Positions 1-6,685 of a stretch of DNA of 14,931 bases are shown in pieces. Origin of the DNA: an uncultured Alphaproteobacteria bacterium. GTDB taxonomy: Bacteria; Pseudomonadota; Alphaproteobacteria; RF32; CAG-239. Each line of letters opens with the position of its first letter. Within the stretch, counting starts at the first letter, position 1. The DNA lies in assembly GCA_934254925.1 (NCBI GenBank), contig CAKQMD010000033.1, positions 1-14,931 on the forward strand, written 5' to 3'. The translations under genes and the position numbers were made by a program. The notes under the pieces are model-generated. The model had not been told where the DNA came from, searched no databases, and worked only from the letters and a program-made list of their open reading frames with translations.

Positions 1-1389
1 ACCTTGAAAGAAGGGCAGAACTTGACCGGGATCGGGACTTACGGCGTGGCGGACAACGAGCGCGGCAAATTCTCGGCATTGAGTTTTGAAGTGACCGGTA
101 CTCCAACAAAAATGATTAGCACTTCGGGCAATATTTCGGACTTGAGTATTAGCGCTGTCGGAGATGCCGAGACAAAAGGGTTTTCTGTCATCTCCATAAA
201 TAATAAAAAAAATTCGCTTATTCTTAAAAATCTTGATTTTTATGCGGATGTGGCAAATCTCGGCTGGGCCAGCTCTTTGTTTCATGGCGGCAGTCAAAAT
301 AATGACGGAGAAATTATTGTACAAGGAATAAACAATTTTTATTCTAAAAAAAATAATATGGCTGCTTTTTGGCAGACGAATTTGACGATTGATCCCGGAA
401 CTGTTCTTAACGCAAATATAAGCAAAGGCACGACTTTTGCCTATTCCAATGTTGAAATCAACAGCGCCACAGTTATTTCTGCCAAGACATCCTATTGGAA
501 TTTTGTAGGAGGGGAAGTTATCTGCAACGGCAATACTTACATTAACGGTGGAAGATATGCCAATGGTTCTTTAATCTTAAATGACCAAAGCCGCTTGGAT
601 AATGCCGGGACTATTTCCACCTCAAGACTGATCGTTAATTCAACGAAAGCGACTATTAATATCAAAGACGCTTATTTGTTATCGGATTGGACTTCATCTT
701 CCAACGCTTCAGTCAAAGCCGTGGCGGGGAGTAAGATCAGTCTGGCCGGACAGGTTTATCAGTTGAGTGAAGACATAGACTATACCTTGAGCGCTGATAC
801 CCGAAACGAAACCCCGCCGGAATATCAAAAAGTGGAGGGGGAGACTTTTGTTCAGCCGGATTTGAGTTTCTTGGACGCTTTGTCCATCCAGCAGACTTAT
901 CAAAAAAAGACCGATGGCAAGCAGTATGCTGAGATTATTAAACAATATGATTCTTTAATCAAGGATAGTTCTTACAAAGGGATCAATCTCTTACGAGAGC
1001 AGGACTTAACTGTTACTTTTAATGAAAACCGTTCGGCGCAGCTTTCTGTGCAAGGCAAAGACGCTTCGGTCCAAGCCTTGGGCTTGGTGACCACCGATTG
1101 GCAAAACCAGGGCGATGTGGTGAAATCAATCCAAGAGCTGACCGAGGCCTTGAATCAAATCCGTCAAATGAGCTCCGAATTCGGTAACTATTATTCAATC
1201 GTCACCACGCGGGAAAACTTCACGCAAAACTTAATCAATGTCCTCACCGAAGGAGCCGACAAACTCACGCTTGCCGATATGAATGAGGAATCTGCCAATA
1301 TGCTGGCTCTGCAAACCCGGCAACAGTTGGCGATCAATTCTCTGTCTTTGGCTTCTCAGGCCAGCCAGTCAATCCTCAAATTGTTTTAA
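1..1389 (+). CDS. Flagellin with beta-helix-like central domain, copy A (5' end outside window)
   Basis: This is the 3' part of a flagellin gene. The reading frame is open from base 1 (codons for T-L-K-E-G) and aligns with residues from about 153 onward of the complete copy at 8027-9850, so the TTG at base 4 is not a real start. The missing part would hold the N-terminal flagellin domain and the promoter. The visible protein has the later part of a repetitive, Asn/Ser/Thr/Gly-rich domain resembling a parallel beta-helix (roughly the first 270 residues), then a linker and the helical flagellin C-terminal domain ending in SLASQASQSILKLF. Flagellins are exported by the flagellar type III apparatus and polymerise as the filament; the central domain would face outward. 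Bases 363-819 are identical to 8824-9280 of copy B, whereas bases of about 161-362 are strongly diverged and AT-rich. After base 819 the two proteins differ at about 10 of 189 residues, with many additional synonymous differences. A strong terminator follows the stop codon. Confidence 0.9.
   Translation, partial: TLKEGQNLTGIGTYGVADNERGKFSALSFEVTGTPTKMISTSGNISDLSISAVGDAETKGFSVISINNKKNSLILKNLDFYADVANLGWASSLFHGGSQNNDGEIIVQGINNFYSKKNNMAAFWQTNLTIDPGTVLNANISKGTTFAYSNVEINSATVISAKTSYWNFVGGEVICNGNTYINGGRYANGSLILNDQSRLDNAGTISTSRLIVNSTKATINIKDAYLLSDWTSSSNASVKAVAGSKISLAGQVYQLSEDIDYTLSADTRNETPPEYQKVEGETFVQPDLSFLDALSIQQTYQKKTDGKQYAEIIKQYDSLIKDSSYKGINLLREQDLTVTFNENRSAQLSVQGKDASVQALGLVTTDWQNQGDVVKSIQELTEALNQIRQMSSEFGNYYSIVTTRENFTQNLINVLTEGADKLTLADMNEESANMLALQTRQQLAINSLSLASQASQSILKLF
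363..819 (+). repeat. 457-bp perfect direct repeat, first copy (flagellin central domain)
   Basis: Compared base by base with 8824-9280, this tract shows no mismatch. The bases immediately outside differ on both sides (c362 against a8823; g820 against c9281). The repeat begins at the codons for AFWQTNLTIDPG and ends within NETPP, so it covers most of the presumed surface-exposed domain. Identity inside the block against synonymous divergence outside it points to gene conversion between the two copies. Confidence 0.95.
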
Positions 1390-1393
1390 CAAA

Positions 1394-1421
1394 AAAAAGC
1401 GCCTCGATTAAGGCGCTTTTT
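1394..1421. terminator. Bidirectional rho-independent terminator between flagellin A and rbr
   Basis: An 11-bp perfect inverted repeat (AAAAAGCGCCT / AGGCGCTTTTT) flanks a 6-base loop. It has a T-run on the plus strand and, through the A-run at 1391-1398, a T-run on the minus strand. It lies 5 bases after the flagellin stop codon and 20 bases beyond the rbr stop codon, so it can end both convergent transcripts. Confidence 0.9.
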
Positions 1422-1440
1422 GATATTACTGGCCAGAAAA

Positions 1441-1980
1441 TTAGTAATTTTCTTTTCTTTCAAAGAAATAAGCCTGCGGATGATCACATACCGGGCATTT
1501 CAGAGGAGCTTTTTCCAGCTCGCAGACATAACCGCAGTTGGCGCATTCCCACATGATTTTGCCGTCACGTTCAAAAACGCGACCTTCTTCAATATTAGCC
1601 AGAAGCTTGCGATAACGTTCTTCGTGAAGTTTCTCGATCTTTCCAACCATTTCGAATTTAACGGCAATTTCCTTAAAGCCTTCTTCGCGGGCTTCTTTAG
1701 CCATGCGGTCATACATGTCGGTCCATTCATAATTTTCGCCGGCTGCGGCATCTTTCAGGTTGGTCATCGTGTCGGCAACTTCGCCACCGTGCAGATATTT
1801 GAACCACAATTTGGCGTGTTCTTTTTCGTTGTTGGCCGTGGTTTCAAAAATTTCGGCAATTTGATTGTAACCTTCTTTCTTGGCTTTGGAAGCATAATAA
1901 GTATATTTGTTGCGGGCCTGAGATTCGCCGCTAAACGCTTCCATTAAGTTCTTTTCTGTTTTAGAGCCTTTAAGTTCCAT
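1441..1980 (-). CDS. rbr: Rubrerythrin
   Basis: A 179-residue rubrerythrin, a cytoplasmic non-haem iron peroxidase that reduces hydrogen peroxide to water in anaerobes and microaerophiles. The N-terminal ferritin-like four-helix domain (about 1-135) carries the expected diiron residues: E19, an ExxH pair E52/H55, an ExxE pair E96/E99 and an ExxH pair E116/H119. The C-terminal rubredoxin domain (about 140-179) has C146-x2-C149 and C162-x2-C165 for the single Fe(SCys)4 site. The length is that of a standard two-domain rubrerythrin. It is the second gene of a perR-rbr operon: perR ends only 14 bases upstream, and the Shine-Dalgarno sequence AAAGGAG overlaps the perR stop codon, which suggests translational coupling. 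Peroxide control through PerR is a reasonable inference. Electron donors cannot be read from the window, although the neighbouring FprA belongs to the same oxygen-defence theme. Confidence 0.96.
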   Translation of the reverse strand: MELKGSKTEKNLMEAFSGESQARNKYTYYASKAKKEGYNQIAEIFETTANNEKEHAKLWFKYLHGGEVADTMTNLKDAAAGENYEWTDMYDRMAKEAREEGFKEIAVKFEMVGKIEKLHEERYRKLLANIEEGRVFERDGKIMWECANCGYVCELEKAPLKCPVCDHPQAYFFERKENY

Positions 1981-1994
1981 AGTTAGATTCTCCT

Positions 1995-2384
1995 TTAAGA
2001 ATTCAAATTAGTTTTCATGCAGTCATGGCAAATTCCCTTGCAGGAAACGTCATGGCTTTCAACGACCAACCCCGTTTCGGCATAAATTTTTTCCGCCAGT
2101 CCGGGAGCAATATCATAAGGCAGGTCAAATACCTTATGGCATTTGGTGCAGATAAAATGATAATGCTTACTGGTATTATGGTCAAAATGAGCCGTTCCAT
2201 CAAGCCCTTCTATCTTTTTAATCACACCATTTTGGGCCAGAAGGTTTAAGTTGCGATAAACCGTAGCCAAACTCATCGTCGGACATTTTTCTTTCAACAA
2301 AGAATAAAGGACGTCCGCCGTCGGGTGAATCATATTTTCCTGCAGAGTTTTGAGAATAATCTCTCGCTGTTTTGAATAATTCAT
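1995..2384 (-). CDS. perR: Fur-family peroxide-responsive regulator, PerR type
   Basis: A 129-residue Fur-family repressor. The N-terminal winged helix (about 1-65) contains the recognition stretch SLATVYRNLNLL, and the C-terminal dimerisation and metal domain follows. Against Bacillus subtilis PerR the ligand pattern matches with a constant offset of 17 residues. The regulatory iron/manganese site is H20, D68, H74, H76 and D87 (B. subtilis H37, D85, H91, H93, D104). The structural zinc site is C79-x2-C82 and C119-x2-C122. An aspartate at position 87 is characteristic of PerR, where Fur commonly has glutamate. PerR senses hydrogen peroxide by iron-catalysed oxidation of its histidines and derepresses peroxide-defence genes. 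It heads an operon with rbr and is divergent from fprA. The start is supported by AGGTG 7 bases upstream. A Fur/PerR-like box sits at the inferred transcription start, which suggests autoregulation. The PerR rather than Fur assignment rests on the residues and the neighbours. Confidence 0.88.
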   Translation of the reverse strand: MNYSKQREIILKTLQENMIHPTADVLYSLLKEKCPTMSLATVYRNLNLLAQNGVIKKIEGLDGTAHFDHNTSKHYHFICTKCHKVFDLPYDIAPGLAEKIYAETGLVVESHDVSCKGICHDCMKTNLNS

Positions 2385-2401
2385 ATGTTTTCACCTAAAA
2401 A

Positions 2402-2416
2402 TGATAATCGTTATTG
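2402..2416. promoter_or_regulatory. Fur/PerR-like operator box
   Basis: TGATAATCGTTATTG fits the 7-1-7 Fur-family inverted repeat (TGATAAT-N-ATTATCA) at 12 of 14 positions. It lies 17 bases upstream of the perR start codon, just downstream of the perR -10 element, where bound repressor would block initiation. It is about 60-75 bases upstream of the inferred fprA start site, so an effect on fprA is possible but less certain. Confidence 0.7.
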
Positions 2417-2422
2417 ATATTG

Positions 2423-2450
2423 CTTATAACTAAAAATAAGGAGTTGTCAA
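2423..2450 (-). promoter_or_regulatory. Sigma-70-type promoter of perR-rbr
   Basis: Read on the minus strand, a perfect -35 TTGACA (2445-2450) and a -10 TATAAG (2423-2428) are separated by 16 bases. The start site would fall near 2416, inside the Fur-like box. The -35 occupies the same bases as the -35 proposed for fprA on the other strand. Confidence 0.65.
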
Positions 2451-2472
2451 GAATAATTTTAGTGTTTATTTA
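2444..2472 (+). promoter_or_regulatory. Probable sigma-70-type promoter of fprA
   Basis: TTGTCA (2444-2449), a 17-base spacer and TATTTA (2467-2472) form a plausible promoter about 36 bases upstream of fprA. The -35 overlaps the perR -35 on the opposite strand, so the two promoters may compete for polymerase. The -10 match is only moderate. Confidence 0.45.
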
Positions 2473-2508
2473 TAAAAGCATTGAAACGACAAACAGAAAG
2501 GAAAGCCA

Positions 2509-3687
2509 ATGAAAGCTTTAGAAGTGAAAAAAGATGTCTACTGGGTCGGTGTGAAAGATTGGAATCTGGTCGAATTTCACGGCTATGCCACACCGCACGG
2601 CTCAACATACAATTCTTATTTGATTATGGATGAAAAAATCACGTTGGTCGACGGTGTGAAGTATTATATGTCGGAAGAAAATTTGGCCCGCATCCGCAGT
2701 GTGACCGATTTTTCAAAAATCGCCTATGTCGTGGTCAACCATGTGGAGATGGACCACAGCGGTAATATTCCCGATATTATGAAATTGGCGCCGCAAGCCA
2801 AAATCATCACCAACAATGCCGGAAAAATGGCTTTAGAGGCTCATTTTGATACCAGCGGCTGGAATTTTGAAATTATCAAAACCGGTGATGTTATCAGTAT
2901 CGGTAAACGCCAACTCGAATTTATGACCACGCCGATGCTCCATTGGCCGGATTCGATGATGACATACGTTCGCGAAGACAAGCTTTTGCTTTCCAACGAT
3001 GGTTTCGGTCAGCACTATGCCACGGACAGCATCTTTGTCAAAGATATGCCCTTCGACATCATTTGCCGTGAGGCAAAAAGCTATTATGCCAATATTCTGT
3101 TTCCTTTCGGTGCCCAGGCAGAAAAAGCTTTAGCCACGGCCGGAGACCTGGGACTGGATATTGAGATGATCGCCCCTTCGCATGGCTGCATTTGGTCCGG
3201 GGAAAAGGAAGTCAACACGATTTTGGGGCTCTATGCCAAATGGGCCAGCGGCCAAAACGAAGGCAAGGCCGTCATTGTTTATGATTCGATGTGGGGCGCG
3301 ACAGCCGCTTTGGCCGAAACGGCAATGGCCGTCTTTCAGGATGCCGGCATCCCGGTTGTCAAACATTGCCTGGGGGTTAAAAACGTTTCCGAGGTGATGG
3401 TTGATTTTCTGGACGCCAAATATGTCTGCATTGGCAACCCGACGCTCAACAACGAGCTGTTTCCGCGCGTGGCCGGTTTTGTGGCCTATATGCACGGACT
3501 GCGGCCGCGCAACAAAAAAGCCCTGGCTTTTGGCTCCTATGGCTGGAAACCTGGCGTCGTCAATAAAATTCAGGAAGTCTTTGCCGATCTCGGTTGGGAG
3601 ACCGTTCCGCCTTTCGAGGAAAAATATACGCCCAAATCAGATGTGCTGGAAAAGTTTCGGGAACATGTCAAAAGCATGATCGACTAA
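2509..3687 (+). CDS. fprA: Flavodiiron protein (A-type flavoprotein, oxygen/NO reductase)
   Basis: A 392-residue cytoplasmic flavodiiron protein that reduces dioxygen to water, or nitric oxide to nitrous oxide, protecting anaerobic metabolism. The N-terminal metallo-beta-lactamase-like domain (about 1-245) has the diiron ligand set: H78-x-E80-x-D82-H83, then H145 (LHWPD), D164 (SNDGFGQH) and H225 (PSHGCIW). The C-terminal flavodoxin domain (about 252-392) has the FMN phosphate loop VIVYDSMWGAT and the later FMN-binding segments GNPTLNNE and FGSYGWKPG. There is no rubredoxin or reductase extension, so this is the minimal class A architecture, needing an external electron donor. The start is supported by AGAAAGGA about 7 bases upstream. 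It is transcribed divergently from perR-rbr, and the three genes together form an oxygen/peroxide defence cluster. The sequence does not decide between oxygen and NO as the physiological substrate; the rubrerythrin and PerR neighbours favour oxygen. Confidence 0.95.
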   Translation: MKALEVKKDVYWVGVKDWNLVEFHGYATPHGSTYNSYLIMDEKITLVDGVKYYMSEENLARIRSVTDFSKIAYVVVNHVEMDHSGNIPDIMKLAPQAKIITNNAGKMALEAHFDTSGWNFEIIKTGDVISIGKRQLEFMTTPMLHWPDSMMTYVREDKLLLSNDGFGQHYATDSIFVKDMPFDIICREAKSYYANILFPFGAQAEKALATAGDLGLDIEMIAPSHGCIWSGEKEVNTILGLYAKWASGQNEGKAVIVYDSMWGATAALAETAMAVFQDAGIPVVKHCLGVKNVSEVMVDFLDAKYVCIGNPTLNNELFPRVAGFVAYMHGLRPRNKKALAFGSYGWKPGVVNKIQEVFADLGWETVPPFEEKYTPKSDVLEKFREHVKSMID

Positions 3688-3710
3688 ACGAAACCTTGCA
3701 TTATCATCAA

Positions 3711-3739
3711 CAAAACCCCCGGCAGATCCGGGGGTTTTG
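3711..3739 (+). terminator. Rho-independent terminator of fprA
   Basis: A 12-bp perfect stem (CAAAACCCCCGG / CCGGGGGTTTTG) with the 5-base loop CAGAT begins 23 bases after the fprA stop codon. The T-run is provided by the right arm of the stem (TTTT). GC-rich and clearly structured. Confidence 0.85.
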
Positions 3740-3751
3740 CATAAATAAAAA

Positions 3752-3776
3752 AAGACGCGTCGTGATAACGCGTCTT
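3752..3776 (-). terminator. Rho-independent terminator for a leftward small gene
   Basis: AAGACGCGT and ACGCGTCTT pair around a 7-base loop. On the minus strand the stem is followed by a run of seven T, the classic terminator form; on the plus strand it is followed by A. It therefore ends a leftward transcript, and the only candidate close upstream is the small gene ending at 3793. Confidence 0.8.
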
Positions 3777-3792
3777 AAAAAATCTCCGGTTT

Positions 3793-3957
3793 TCAGCGAA
3801 GGCGGATCACCGGAGGGGACTTGTGCAGATTATCCCAAAGCGGCAGACTGTCGCATTGGGAAGAAGAAAGTCTTACCGTCGTTTTATGAGGCCGGGGATT
3901 GTTCCACAGCGTCACGGCAGCTAACAAAACGAGGGCATAAAAAAGAGTTGTTTTCAT
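3793..3957 (-). CDS. Putative small membrane-anchored or secreted protein, 54 residues
   Basis: A short minus-strand frame starting MKTTLFYALVLLAAVTLWNN. A lysine then a hydrophobic stretch of about 14 residues looks like a signal anchor or signal peptide; the rest is polar with one cysteine (C35). I recognise no family. The main support is context: the frame ends 16 bases before a well-formed minus-strand terminator that no other gene needs, and it fills the otherwise empty gap between fprA and the MATE gene. Against it, no clear Shine-Dalgarno sequence precedes the ATG, and coding statistics are unreliable at this length. The MATE gene upstream could also read through into it. If not translated, the same transcript could be a small RNA. 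The rest of the 3688-4055 interval holds only the two terminators and an AT-rich leader. Confidence 0.45.
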   Translation of the reverse strand: MKTTLFYALVLLAAVTLWNNPRPHKTTVRLSSSQCDSLPLWDNLHKSPPVIRLR

Positions 3958-4034
3958 ATGATGTTGATTTTAAATATATCCGTATCTCAATAATAAATTG
4001 CGAGAGCCGAATATAAATAAAGATTCTGAAAAAA

Positions 4035-4048
4035 CAAGTCTTTTCTTG
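4035..4048. terminator. Weak hairpin after the MATE gene
   Basis: CAAG and CTTG pair around TCTTTT, with T-runs outside the stem on both strands, a few bases beyond the MATE stop codon. The GC content of the stem is low, so termination would be leaky and could let MATE transcripts continue into the small gene downstream. Confidence 0.4.
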
Positions 4049-4055
4049 ATTTTTT

Positions 4056-5417
4056 TTATTTAACGCCGTAAAGCTTGTCTCGCCGGACCAAATAAAAGAA
4101 CCGTGCGCCGTTGAGCAGCAGGGAGGAAGCGCCGCCGGCCGCCAGTCCCAGAATAAGCCCTTTCAGCCCGAGGCCGTAAGTAAAGGCCAACAGATAGCAG
4201 GCGCTGATACGAATTCCCAAAAAGGCGACCAGTTGGTTGATCGTCGGAATTTTGACGTCACTGCGGCCGTTGAGCGAACCAGTAATATTAAGCGGCAAAG
4301 CGTCGATGAAAACGTCAAGCAGTAGATAAAACAACAAAGCGGTAATGGCGTCGATCACATGTGGATCATTGGTAAAAATGCCAAACACCTGTTTGGGAAA
4401 ACAGGCAATGCCGAGAATGACCAGCAAAATGACGCTCAGGGAAAGAACGTAACCGGCCGCCGTGGACGTGATCATGTCGATCCGGTCCCTCCGTCCGTAG
4501 GCGTTGGCAACGATGATTGACGTTGCCTGCGAGATGGAAAAACAGATCATAAACATCAGCGAGGAGATGTTAACCATAATCACAAACATGGCCATGGTCT
4601 GTTGTCCCATCCAGCCGGCAAAGGTACTGACCATGGAGAAAGAACCGTTTGTCGCAATCACCACAATAGCGACACCATACCCGATCTTGCGAGTCGTTTT
4701 GCTGTCATTCCACCAGGTCTCGTAACTGCGATCCAGGCCGAAGCGCTTGTTAAGCTTAGGATTTTTCTTCATCCGTGCAATATAATAGAGCATAAATGCC
4801 GCCAAAAAAATCCGCACGATCAGCGTTGAGGTTGCCGAGCCGACGGCGCCGAGCTCCGGTAAGCCCAATTTACCGTAAACCAAGACCGGATTGATCGCAA
4901 TGTTTAAAATATTGGCGATGATCACGCCATACATCGCAACATAGGGACGTTTAATGGATTGCAGAAAAAAGTTGGCGTTGACGTAAATGAGAATAAAGGG
5001 AATGGAGAATACGAATACTTGCAAAACCTTGCCGCCACCGGCTGCCATGTCCGGGCTTTGCCCCAGCAGCGTCAGCACCAGTTCTCCGTTAATGCCGAGC
5101 AGCGTAAAGATCACTGACAAAACAACCAGATATTTGCGCCCTTCGTTATAAATTTTGCCGCAGGAGGCAAACTTGCGGGCGCCGAATTTTTGCGAAGACT
5201 TGATCAGCACGCCCTGCAACAAACCGATCGGAATGGTAAACAAGACCACAAAGACCGAATTGGCCAGGCCGATATAAGCCAACTGGCCGGTATTGTAGTG
5301 TCCGACAATGATGGTATCGACGATTCCCATAATACCCATGGCTACAAAGGCCGTGGTAATCGGCACCGCCAGTTTGAAGATTTTAACCAGGTTTTGATAA
5401 ATTTTAAGCGAATACAT
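4056..5417 (-). CDS. MATE-family multidrug/toxin efflux transporter
   Basis: A 453-residue polytopic inner-membrane protein with about twelve hydrophobic segments, the usual length and layout for MATE exporters, which expel cationic drugs or metabolites using a sodium or proton gradient. The first half opens with the family-typical pattern VDTIIVGHYNTGQLAYIGLA (about 33-52), including D34 in the first membrane helix. A long basic cytoplasmic stretch near residues 215-235 separates the two six-helix halves, and the second half contains ISQATSIIVANAYGRRD. The start is supported by GGAG 6 bases upstream of the ATG. It lies 88 bases downstream of hydE in the same direction; a shared transcript is possible, but no functional link is evident. 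The substrate cannot be predicted. The assignment to the MATE family is firm, the subfamily (NorM or DinF-like) is not. Confidence 0.92.
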   Translation of the reverse strand: MYSLKIYQNLVKIFKLAVPITTAFVAMGIMGIVDTIIVGHYNTGQLAYIGLANSVFVVLFTIPIGLLQGVLIKSSQKFGARKFASCGKIYNEGRKYLVVLSVIFTLLGINGELVLTLLGQSPDMAAGGGKVLQVFVFSIPFILIYVNANFFLQSIKRPYVAMYGVIIANILNIAINPVLVYGKLGLPELGAVGSATSTLIVRIFLAAFMLYYIARMKKNPKLNKRFGLDRSYETWWNDSKTTRKIGYGVAIVVIATNGSFSMVSTFAGWMGQQTMAMFVIMVNISSLMFMICFSISQATSIIVANAYGRRDRIDMITSTAAGYVLSLSVILLVILGIACFPKQVFGIFTNDPHVIDAITALLFYLLLDVFIDALPLNITGSLNGRSDVKIPTINQLVAFLGIRISACYLLAFTYGLGLKGLILGLAAGGASSLLLNGARFFYLVRRDKLYGVK

Positions 5418-5505
5418 ACTGACTCCGTTGTTTTAAAACAGCAGAGGTTTTAACCCCGAAATTTTAAATTGGCAATCAAAAAATGACCCTGAGAGAGAAA
5501 GATTT

Positions 5506-6549
5506 TTACTTTGTTTTTTTATGAAACCCCTTTGTCTGGCTGATGCTGCGGCCGATAGACGAAATTTTTTCCCGCACGCTATCCAGGCTCTCGTCAGGGG
5601 TATAGCCGGTGGTGGTTTTTCCCGGATACAGCATATAATGCTGCCGATATTGGGTGAGGGTGACATTGGGCATGATGACGTTGGCGCCGGCTTGCAAAGC
5701 ACGGATTTGACCGTCAGTTGCCAGAGTCTCCATGGCGGTTGTGGCCGGAATGTTAATGTCGGGCAACAACAGACGGGTGAGGGCCATGACTTTCAGCGCG
5801 GTTTCAAAATCGCCGTTTTTTGCATTTTTCAGCGGGGTGTCGGGATGCGAAATAAACGGTCCGATTCCGATCATGTCTGCCTCGATTCTTTTGAAAAACA
5901 ACAAATCGTCGGCATAAGATTCCAAACGTTGTCCCGGCAGGCCGATCAAGCAGCCGGACCCGACTTCCAGTCCGGCGGTTTTAAGGTCTCGCAGACATTG
6001 GACCCTTGCTTCCCAGCTCATCCCCGGATCGTTTTTGCAATACAGTTCTTTGTCGGTGGTTTCAATTCTGAGCAAAAAACGGTCGGCGCCGGCCTCTTTA
6101 TAAGCTTGGTAGTCGGCCAAAGACTTTTCGCCGATGCTTAACGTCAGCGCCACGTCAAACTTCTTGATCCCTCGGATGATGTCAACCAGCTTTTCCCTGG
6201 TAAAAAACATGTCTTCGCCCGATTGCAAAACAATGGTTTTTAATCCCATGCGGCGAGTGGCATATTCCGCCAGCTGCAAAATCGTTTCCTGATCGATTCT
6301 GTAGCGTCGGATCTTCTTATTGTCGCGCCGCAAGCCGCAGTAGAGGCAATTGTTGCGGCAGAAATTGGAAAATTCGATCAATGCCCGCAAATGAACTTCG
6401 TCGCCGACATAACGCCGCCGCACCTCGTCGGCAGCCTGCAACAAATCAGCCACATGCTCCCGATCCTGCAGAAGAGTGATCAATTCTTCGCGGCTTAACT
6501 CGTGAGTCTCCGTGGCCTTGGCAATTAAGTCTTTCATGCTTTTCAACAT
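5506..6549 (-). CDS. hydE: [FeFe]-hydrogenase maturase, radical SAM enzyme HydE
   Basis: A 347-residue radical SAM protein. The cluster motif C64-x3-C68-x2-C71 lies in FCRNNCLYCGLRRDN, which is characteristic of HydE. Further HydE-like segments are TIVLQSGED, GLPGQ, DMIGIGPFISHPDTPL, NIPATTAME and GANVIMPNVT. HydE works with HydF and HydG in building the 2Fe subcluster of the H-cluster of [FeFe]-hydrogenase. Some HydE proteins have a second cluster formed by three C-terminal cysteines; here the C-terminus has none, so that accessory cluster is absent. BioB or PylB relatives are alternatives, but the stretch from the cysteines to PATTAME fits HydE better. The start chosen has AAAGG 6 bases upstream; the methionine at residue 5 is an alternative. 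No hydF, hydG or hydrogenase gene is in the window. The gene implies anaerobic hydrogen metabolism. Confidence 0.93.
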   Translation of the reverse strand: MLKSMKDLIAKATETHELSREELITLLQDREHVADLLQAADEVRRRYVGDEVHLRALIEFSNFCRNNCLYCGLRRDNKKIRRYRIDQETILQLAEYATRRMGLKTIVLQSGEDMFFTREKLVDIIRGIKKFDVALTLSIGEKSLADYQAYKEAGADRFLLRIETTDKELYCKNDPGMSWEARVQCLRDLKTAGLEVGSGCLIGLPGQRLESYADDLLFFKRIEADMIGIGPFISHPDTPLKNAKNGDFETALKVMALTRLLLPDINIPATTAMETLATDGQIRALQAGANVIMPNVTLTQYRQHYMLYPGKTTTGYTPDESLDSVREKISSIGRSISQTKGFHKKTK

Positions 6550-6585
6550 AACGGCCTTTGCTTAAAAACTGGTAAAAAAACGTTT

Positions 6586-6614
6586 TTTATTGCGAGGATA
6601 TGAGAATAAGTCAA
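6586..6614 (-). promoter_or_regulatory. Possible promoter of hydE
   Basis: On the minus strand TTGACT (6609-6614), a 17-base spacer and AATAAA (6586-6591) lie 37 bases upstream of hydE. The -35 is good and the -10 mediocre. The perfect palindrome AAAAAACGTTTTTT (6575-6588) overlaps the -10. Confidence 0.35.
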
Positions 6615-6623
6615 TCAAAAACG

Positions 6624-6651
6624 TTGATTTTAAATCAGAGACGCGGATAAT
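6624..6651 (+). promoter_or_regulatory. Probable promoter of the 6686-7834 gene pair
   Basis: TTGATT (6624-6629), a 16-base spacer and GATAAT (6646-6651) resemble a sigma-70 promoter and would give a leader of about 28 bases before the ATG at 6686. This also argues against the longer reading frame that begins at 6590, since that start would lie upstream of the promoter. Confidence 0.45.
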
Positions 6652-6685
6652 AAAGACAGGTTTTATACAATATGAGGAAAATGTC

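Noticed and set aside
3594..4016. A 140-residue plus-strand frame overlapping the end of fprA
   Set aside because: It starts within fprA in another frame and runs through the fprA terminator and the minus-strand small gene. Its translation has no recognisable domain.
3688..4055. tRNA, tmRNA or other structured RNA gene in the largest gap
   Set aside because: No cloverleaf or CCA end was seen. The two clear stems are terminators, and the remainder is better read as a short frame with an AT-rich leader.
6590..6685. Longer N-terminus for the CxxC membrane protein
   Set aside because: The extra 32 residues lack a ribosome binding site, lie over the predicted promoter and would bury the signal peptide inside the protein. 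The ATG at 6686 has GAGGAAA at a good distance.
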